From the NCBI GenBank assembly GCA_008828725.1, contig MEHQ01001138.1, positions 124,001-188,000 of the forward strand: a stretch of 64,000 nucleotides of DNA, written 5' to 3'. The translations under genes and the position numbers were made by a program. This DNA is from Saccharina japonica (taxonomy: Eukaryota; Sar; Phaeophyceae; Laminariales; Laminariaceae). Below, piece after piece: positions 58,301 to 64,000 of the stretch (within the stretch, counting starts at the first letter, position 1; each line of letters starts with the position of its first letter). The notes below the pieces were generated by a model. That model did no database searches. It was not told where the DNA came from and was given only the letters and a program-made list of their open reading frames with translations.

Positions 58301-61300
58301 CTCGCCACATGGTCCTCCTGAGCGCATATGAGCTTCATGTCTTGTTCTAATATCTGCACACCCGATCGCAACACCATTAGAGCATCGCTTGCCTCTGCAC
58401 AATTTGATGAACATCGACGAGCAGTGCCAACAATGCTGAACGAACGAGTGCAGCCTATGAGCGATAAAAAGGATGGCAAGTACCGGGGGAGGGCAGGACG
58501 GAGGACACCTGTGACCAAGGCTTGCTTGTCCGGAAAAGCGCCGAGGGTAAAAACCGCCCATAATTTGAGCAGGAAAGTAAAAGCGACGATAACAACAAAA
58601 ACGTGAATCGCAGCACTAACAAGTTAGCCCGCCCGTAGAGCGCGTTCGCAAAAAAAAAGGAGGAGGAGGCTCCTGGCCCAGTCGAAGCGTGGCGTATGTT
58701 ATCCAGGGGGGCACATAGTTTTTGGAAGCACGCCAACAGGGTGTCTTGTTCAGGCAGAGCCCCGGCGGTGTGAAGTAGGGGTGTTGGCCCCCGAGGGCCT
58801 CGTCCCGTCCTAACAACAAAGCTAAGGGTAAGATGGTCAAGTCTCGACAGTGGCTGCACTACTGTGCGGAAGGGTGTAACATAAACAATGGTTATTAGGT
58901 TATTCATAAAAATAACAAGAAGGCCTATCTACCATACCTTGCACGAGTTGAGATGGCGAAGGACGGCGGGCTTGAGGGCGAACATAATCCGCACGAAAGC
59001 TGGGAAGCTCATTGCGTACGTCTGACAGGATAGGAAAAACAGATCGGCACCGCACAGAGGAGCGCGAAAACGAAAATTGCGGCTCAATCACTAGTGATAT
59101 CGTACATTGTGGCGGAAACAGGTAGCAGGAACGCTACAGATGCCAAGTGATTTGCAGCTCTCCTTACAACAGCTTGTCCTCTCACGGCTCATCCTTCAAT
59201 ACTTGCCATACTTGTATATTCGGCATCATCGGCGTGATAACGAGGAAGCATCGGATGTGTTTGGCGCTGAAGCAAAACGATTCTACAATTTTCTTGCGTC
59301 CTGTGTAACAACCAGTGTAACCATCCCGTTCAGTCAAGTATATTCAGCCACGACTCTAAAAATAAACTTAGCCATGCCCCGGCACCCGTGTTTGCGCGGG
59401 TCGCCTCATCAATGTAAAAAAAGGGCGCCCTGCACGACAAGTTAGTTGCCTCAACACGCCCTGGACGGCGACGGCAACACCATCGCACATAAGCCTGCAT
59501 GTTGTCACAGAGGACCACGCCCGAATAGCCAAGCATGGCAAGATATAGGAAACGTTTCTCGCCAACGTGTATGTGCAAAAGGACACGCCTCTACAGCAGT
59601 CAACCGAGCAGCCCCCTCGTCCGTCTTCAGCTGGATCTACCGGTAATCCAAAGAGAGGAACATGCGTTCAACTATTTAACGGATGGTTTTTAGTACGATC
59701 AAGTCGACGGAGGGAGCACAAGCAAGCATGTACCAACCATGGAAATAGGTGTGCTCGCCTGGGCCGCATGCAGCAGCTGGAAAAGCAAAACGGGAGATTC
59801 ACGAACAATCGCCCTGACGCCCATACCTTCGACGACATTTAAAAACTGGAATTCTTGCCGGACGAGCACGCAACAGCAGGGCCGATGAAATATAACACCA
59901 ACAAACTTGGTCCATCCGCAATACAGCAGAGAAATTGTTCAGCTCTGGCCACCACTCCTATGGCTTGCTCGAAGCGCAACTATGATACGGCAGCCGATCG
60001 ATACAAACGGCAGGGTCCACACTGAAACAAGACCGCACGGTGGTTACCGAATGGACCCTGGCGGAAGAAACCCATGACAAAACGACGCATGTATAAAACA
60101 TACCGTATAAAAATGCGCTATTCATAGTATGCCACCCTGCACTGAATGCAAGCAGCAAAACGGATATAATTCGGAGGAAGCTTGCCTTGAACAAAATTCG
60201 CGACCGCCCCTGCCCGATGGGGATGCAATGAAGAGCGGCTCCGAAAATTGGTTCTCCGTCCTTCTTGTCAGAGCGAACGCGGATTACCCCCGGGGCCTCG
60301 AAGGTGTAGCGCGATCCTGACAAGTTCTTGCCCTTGCCAAAAGCGTTCGATCGCACGAGCGACGAGAACCCTCGCGGGCTCGGCGCATCAGACCCCTCCC
60401 TCACGACCTGTTCCACGGCACGGAAACGTGTGCTGCATGCATGTCAAACATGTAGACACCACGCAGGGCATCCTATTATATCATATGTATTCGATAAAGA
60501 AAGCTGAATTCGAATGGTTTTTGCCGAAACATGGTGGAATTTAAGACTCGTGCGACAGCCATAATATGTTGATAGCCCATGTAAAACCTACCGACTTCGC
60601 ATGCATTTACTGTATAAATAGTTGTAGAACTGTTTACACGGCAGCATCGCCATCGTTTGCGCTCTGCTCTGCCCGGGGGCTGATGCCTTACAGTAGTTAG
60701 TACCAGTTGCGATTATGCGTGCTGCATTGCAGCATCGTTGAATGCCATCACTCTACTCGGACTCGGCGCATCATGCTGTGCATGGTGTGCATGGTGTCTA
60801 CATATGTATAGCCACGGCTGTTCGAAGTCTATTCGCGGAGTCTTGAATGTACCAGGTATTTTTTATTCATTAAGTAGTGTAGCCAGTCGTAAAGCATACG
60901 AGGGTAACAAACCGTCTCGTCCGAAGAGGCGGTCGTAATAAAAAACAAACTAGGCCCTACGAACACTTCCTCGCGCAGACAGTGGATTGCCAGGGTAACC
61001 GCCTAGACTACACAGTGGTCCTGACACCAATGGCACCAATAGCTTCGGATTCAGCAAGGGTGTAAAAAAAACTGTACCACGGCAAAAAGAACCAGACGTC
61101 CGATTAACCCAAAACTACATACTCGTATAGTTTATATTACACTTTGTAGTGGCGCGAAGAGTGTCCGCCCAGGCCCAGCAATGTGAACAGCTGATCAGAG
61201 TTCCCCTAGACACAAGGAAGGGAGGGAGTGAGGGCGAAGGGACCTTGCCGTACAAACCAAAACAGGCATGTTGGATATCAGTACCATACTTGGTACATGC

Positions 61301-63115
61301 TTTGCCGCCGGTCCTCACATCGAACTTGATTTCACCAGCGTTTTCTTTTTTTCCCCCTCCCTCAGTCTTGTCGTGGCTAACGGGGATGTGAGCCGGGTCC
61401 AGCAAACTGTTGACAGGGAATTCCAAACCGTGCACAGGCGGAAAGGGCGACGGGAGAGGGGGAAGGGGAGAGGGGGGGGGGGAAGAAGGCGGTCGCTTGA
61501 GTGATTAAAACGATTATTCATGTCAAGCCCCGTCGGTAGATCACCTTGAGTTGCTCAGATGGTTTCTTCCCTTCCATACAACTCCTTAACATTGGGCCGG
61601 GCCCTTGACACAGAGTCCTTGCCATTCACGATAGAGTTGCAACTGTACAGTTGATAATCCCGAAAAACGTTGACAGCAGTGCTCGTAGTGCTGGTATGTA
61701 AATCAATCCTACCAGACGTGCATAGTACGAGCCCTGTGAAGCATCGCACACGGGTGTAAGCGTCCCCTGTATGTATCCGACCTGCGCTGGCCTCTTCTGG
61801 AGTGACTGGCACTGTTTGCCTTGCTCTCGCCTACGTATAACGCGCGAGCTCGAGAGACACAACTGCAATAATGCCAGGCATCCTCTACCCATTTAACCTC
61901 CATTGGACATGAAAGGACCACCAAAACAACCCCACGAATGGTAGCTCAAACGCCCCATAACACGGCCAGCGCTGTACTCACTTTTCAGCCAGATAGCTCC
62001 AGTCGTAAGGCAAGTCGTACACAAACTGCGGGACAGAAAATGGACACGCAACATTCGCCGGCGGGAGAAAGATGTTCGAAACAATCAAAACATGTACCTG
62101 GTACCTGTTACCCGGTAATGCTTTGCAGGCAACCGCACATGTATTATGTAGACAGTGTCTCGCGCAGAAAAAATAGTATCAGCCAGATAATCGGTGCAAA
62201 TACACCCCTCACACAAATAGCCTCAACACATGAAAACATCAATTTTAAGAACCAGAACAAAAAACAATCGGCTGCTTTGTGGTTGAGACCTGTCGCCCAC
62301 CATCGATGGGACAATATCACCCCTCGGACCCCTCAAGGAGCAGACTTTTCAGTCGTCTACGTAAAGGCGATGCTGCATGCCACCCTGCCCCTGCCTAATT
62401 GTAAAGAAGACAATCAATGTGTACACCCCGACAAGGAATGACTAGCCCTGACTAATAGCCCAACAAAAAGGATAAACACGGTAAGGCCAGGTGACATAAC
62501 GCAACTCCAGGTGTAGCGGAAGGAGGTTCTGAGCAAAATAAGGGATCGCCCACTCACCTCGTACGTAAAGGTCGGCTGAGCGTTCGTCGCGGCCATCGAA
62601 GGGCGTGCGATGCGCACCACGCGCAATTATCACGAGAAGGCGTGACAGTGACAGCATAGCACAATGACAGGAGACGCGGCGAGAAGAGGCAGCAGAGCAC
62701 GAGACAAAAGCGGAGCCCACAGTTAGAAAAGGCCGACGGCGCAGCCAAGTGTGACGAGAAAAACAGAGAGGCGCAGCCGTGCGTAGCTCCATATAGCGAA
62801 GTAATCGACGCGCAGCGGCTTACCGAGGAGTGGAAGCAAGCTACTACTGTACTCCGGCTTATGGTCACAACCTTCATGGCTCGTACAAACTTATGCTTGC
62901 CCAACAAGGACAGTGCCGTGCGGGTTAGGGCACCGTCAAGGGGGATACCAGTGAGTGTTTTCCACCAAGGCTAAAATGACGAAATGACGGTATGCCAGCA
63001 AGGTCAAGGTTCGCCTTGTGGGGGGCAAAGCACGTACCTCATGTTTCCCCCAGGGGAGGTTTGGCACAATCATTCGAACACCTCGACTTTTACGCACAGC
63101 GGCCAGTTCTTCCAG
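54947..63115 (-). CDS. PAO-like: Pheophorbide a oxygenase (PaO)-like Rieske oxygenase, C-terminal part
   Basis: PaO opens the ring of pheophorbide a in plastids and uses a Rieske cluster plus a mononuclear iron. The window holds the second half: exons 62575-62558 (only 18 bp), 62025-61982, 61406-61319, 60407-60186, 59021-58938, 58353-58171 and 55309-54947. The iron-ligand motif E-x3-D-x2-H-x4-H is present as ENLLDPAHIPVSH across the 62025/61406 junction. Family stretches are DLPYDW, SRYTFEAPG, CIPIGQGRSR, NSCK|ILEQDM and VGHGMPHY. The last exon has two hydrophobic helices (WGLAWAAVLAMSSVGL and AAGIAAACGAVVSLGLGVAA), the typical membrane anchor. The exon at 60186 ends in a GC donor. Upstream exons 63115-63038 and 62970-62872 are in phase but not recognisable. 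The Rieske domain is not in the window, so the 5' end probably lies past 64000. Confidence 0.86.
56318..56390 (-). mobile_element. tRNA-like sequence, probably a SINE head
   Basis: The minus strand reads a box-A-like tagtcaaatgg and a box-B-like gagttcgatcct at tRNA spacing. The T-stem pairs poorly and the anticodon stem-loop has the wrong size, so I do not call a functional tRNA gene. Confidence 0.4.
57720..57905 (+). mobile_element. tRNA-derived SINE, truncated copy
   Basis: Reverse orientation relative to the 43970 copy: tcgcgataaaatttcaaggc, then ggggaggagggagaagcgcctactttgtgacccc, then cgaagataataaatgggatgg. The tRNA head is absent. Confidence 0.6.
62872..63115 (-). CDS. Two tentative upstream exons of the PaO-like gene
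   Basis: 63115-63038 (26 codons, containing VRMIVPNLPWGKHE, donor GAG|GTACGT) and 62970-62872 (33 codons, starting PWWKTLTGIP, acceptor cattttag, donor AAG|GTTGTG) join each other and the next exon in phase 0. I do not recognise them as PaO sequence. They would fall between the Rieske domain and DLPYDW, which is normally about 50 residues. They could instead belong to a lineage-specific insert or be chance frames. Confidence 0.35.
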
Positions 63116-63614
63116 CTACAGTATATGCCCGCCTCTCTCTTACCACCGGTTTTGCAATAAAAATCTGCAATTTGTGCTCTACGCTCTATTCAGAGGTACT
63201 CCACATCGTTCATATTATAGAGGTAAAAAAATATATCGCTCTTTACAGGCTACGTTCCGTCCAACACACGGGCGATCGGCTATAACTGCAGTCCGTAACT
63301 GCCTCGTGCAGCCGCGCAGGCCTTTCCCCGGAGCATAACCCCCGCGGAGCATTTTCCACTTTCCATTTTCCAGTTTCCAGTTTGCACACATTTTCGTTTT
63401 CGGTCGTACTACGGTATAGGGGTGGTGGCCCTTTTGGGGCCAACGCCTTTTAGTTGCCTTTGGAGGTCAACCATCCATCAGTTCAACCATCTTGCCTTTT
63501 ACTTTTCGTGACGGGGTTTTTCAACCATTGCAACAATCGCAACCATTACGACTGAGAAGCTACCCAACATATTTGGATCCGGTGTGTACTTGTCAATGTA
63601 ACCTAGCCCTAACC

Positions 63615-63668
63615 CATGCGAGTTGCATGCCATTGCATGCCATTGCATGCCATTGCATGCCATTGCTT
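63615..63668. repeat. 11 bp tandem repeat (gcatgccattg)n
   Basis: About four perfect units. The sequence lies upstream of the PaO-like exons, in intron or 5' flank. Confidence 0.8.
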
Positions 63669-63714
63669 ACCGGCCTTTGCTCGCAATGTTTATCAAATGT
63701 CGGTGTTGTTTGGT

Positions 63715-63955
63715 GACCTTTACCCTTAAAACCTTCACCCTTTGTAGCTTTACTCTTTAGAGCTTTAGAGCTTTGTAGCTTTACCCTTTAGAGCTTTAGA
63801 GCTTCGTAGCTTTGCCCTTCAGAGCTTTAGAGCTTTGTAGTTTTACCCTTCAGAGCTTGAGAGCTTTACCCTTCAGAGTTTGAGAGCTTTGTAGCTTTAC
63901 CCTTTAGAGCTCTACTCTTCAGAACTTTAGAGCTTTACCCTTGAGAGCGAGAAGA
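63715..63955. repeat. Tandem repeat of ttagagctttgtagctttaccc units
   Basis: About eight imperfect units of roughly 28-34 bp built from agagcttt, gtagcttt and accctt(t/c) blocks, in lengths that vary from unit to unit. No coding frame. The window ends just after it. Confidence 0.75.
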
Positions 63956-64000
63956 GGACCGCAACCTAACAACAAATAGCGGCCCTGCCTGCACCTCGAC

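Noticed and set aside
61558..61606. Apparent last exon after LAE(K), reading ARPNVKELYGREETI then stop
   Set aside because: It is in phase, but the exon at 61406 gives the diagnostic ENLLDPAHIPVSH motif and continues into the rest of the PaO-like protein, so this is a chance fit.

Overview
This is a eukaryotic nuclear window, and no prokaryotic, plasmid or phage organisation is visible. Genes are broken into 40-800 bp exons separated by introns that are mostly 0.3-1.5 kb. The gene set (a motile-cilium ASH-domain protein, an organellar bacterial-type IF-2, and a chloroplast Rieske oxygenase of the pheophorbide a oxygenase family) implies a photosynthetic organism with flagellated cells. With the intron density, the TTAGGG-like repeats and the abundance of small repeats, my best guess is a brown alga (Ectocarpus-type stramenopile). 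The species is an inference and is not proven by the window.

Layout. (1) 284-2907, + strand: the 3' part of an unrecognised basic, low-complexity protein gene. (2) 2908-9261: intergenic, with a MITE-like pair, a SINE fragment and a GGCCC minisatellite. (3) 9262-42333, - strand: one 33 kb gene that I could model in 37 phase-compatible exons (about 2,119 codons). It encodes a cilia- and flagella-associated protein of the CFAP65/CCDC108 type, built from successive ASH/MSP-like beta-sandwich domains with a helical tail. Its introns hold most of the striking repeats, including a dense cluster of TAACA...TGTTA palindromes at 33.1-35.5 kb. (4) 42334-42653: a 320 bp gap between the CFAP65 start and the divergent IF-2 start, a candidate shared promoter. 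(5) 42654-51334, + strand: translation initiation factor IF-2 in nine exons (834 aa), probably mitochondrial, with an unusual G3 motif (DTPGQ) and no recognisable C2 domain. (6) 51335-54946: convergent intergenic space with a MITE copy and a 200 bp tandem repeat. (7) 54947 to at least 62575 and probably beyond the right edge, - strand: a pheophorbide a oxygenase-like gene. The window holds the mononuclear-iron domain and the C-terminal membrane anchor, but not the Rieske domain.

Exons were read by eye from splice sites, reading phase and family resemblance remembered from known proteins. No search was run. Splice phases agree at every junction quoted unless stated. The genes do not form one pathway: they are a cilium gene, an organelle-translation gene and a chlorophyll-breakdown type gene lying next to each other.
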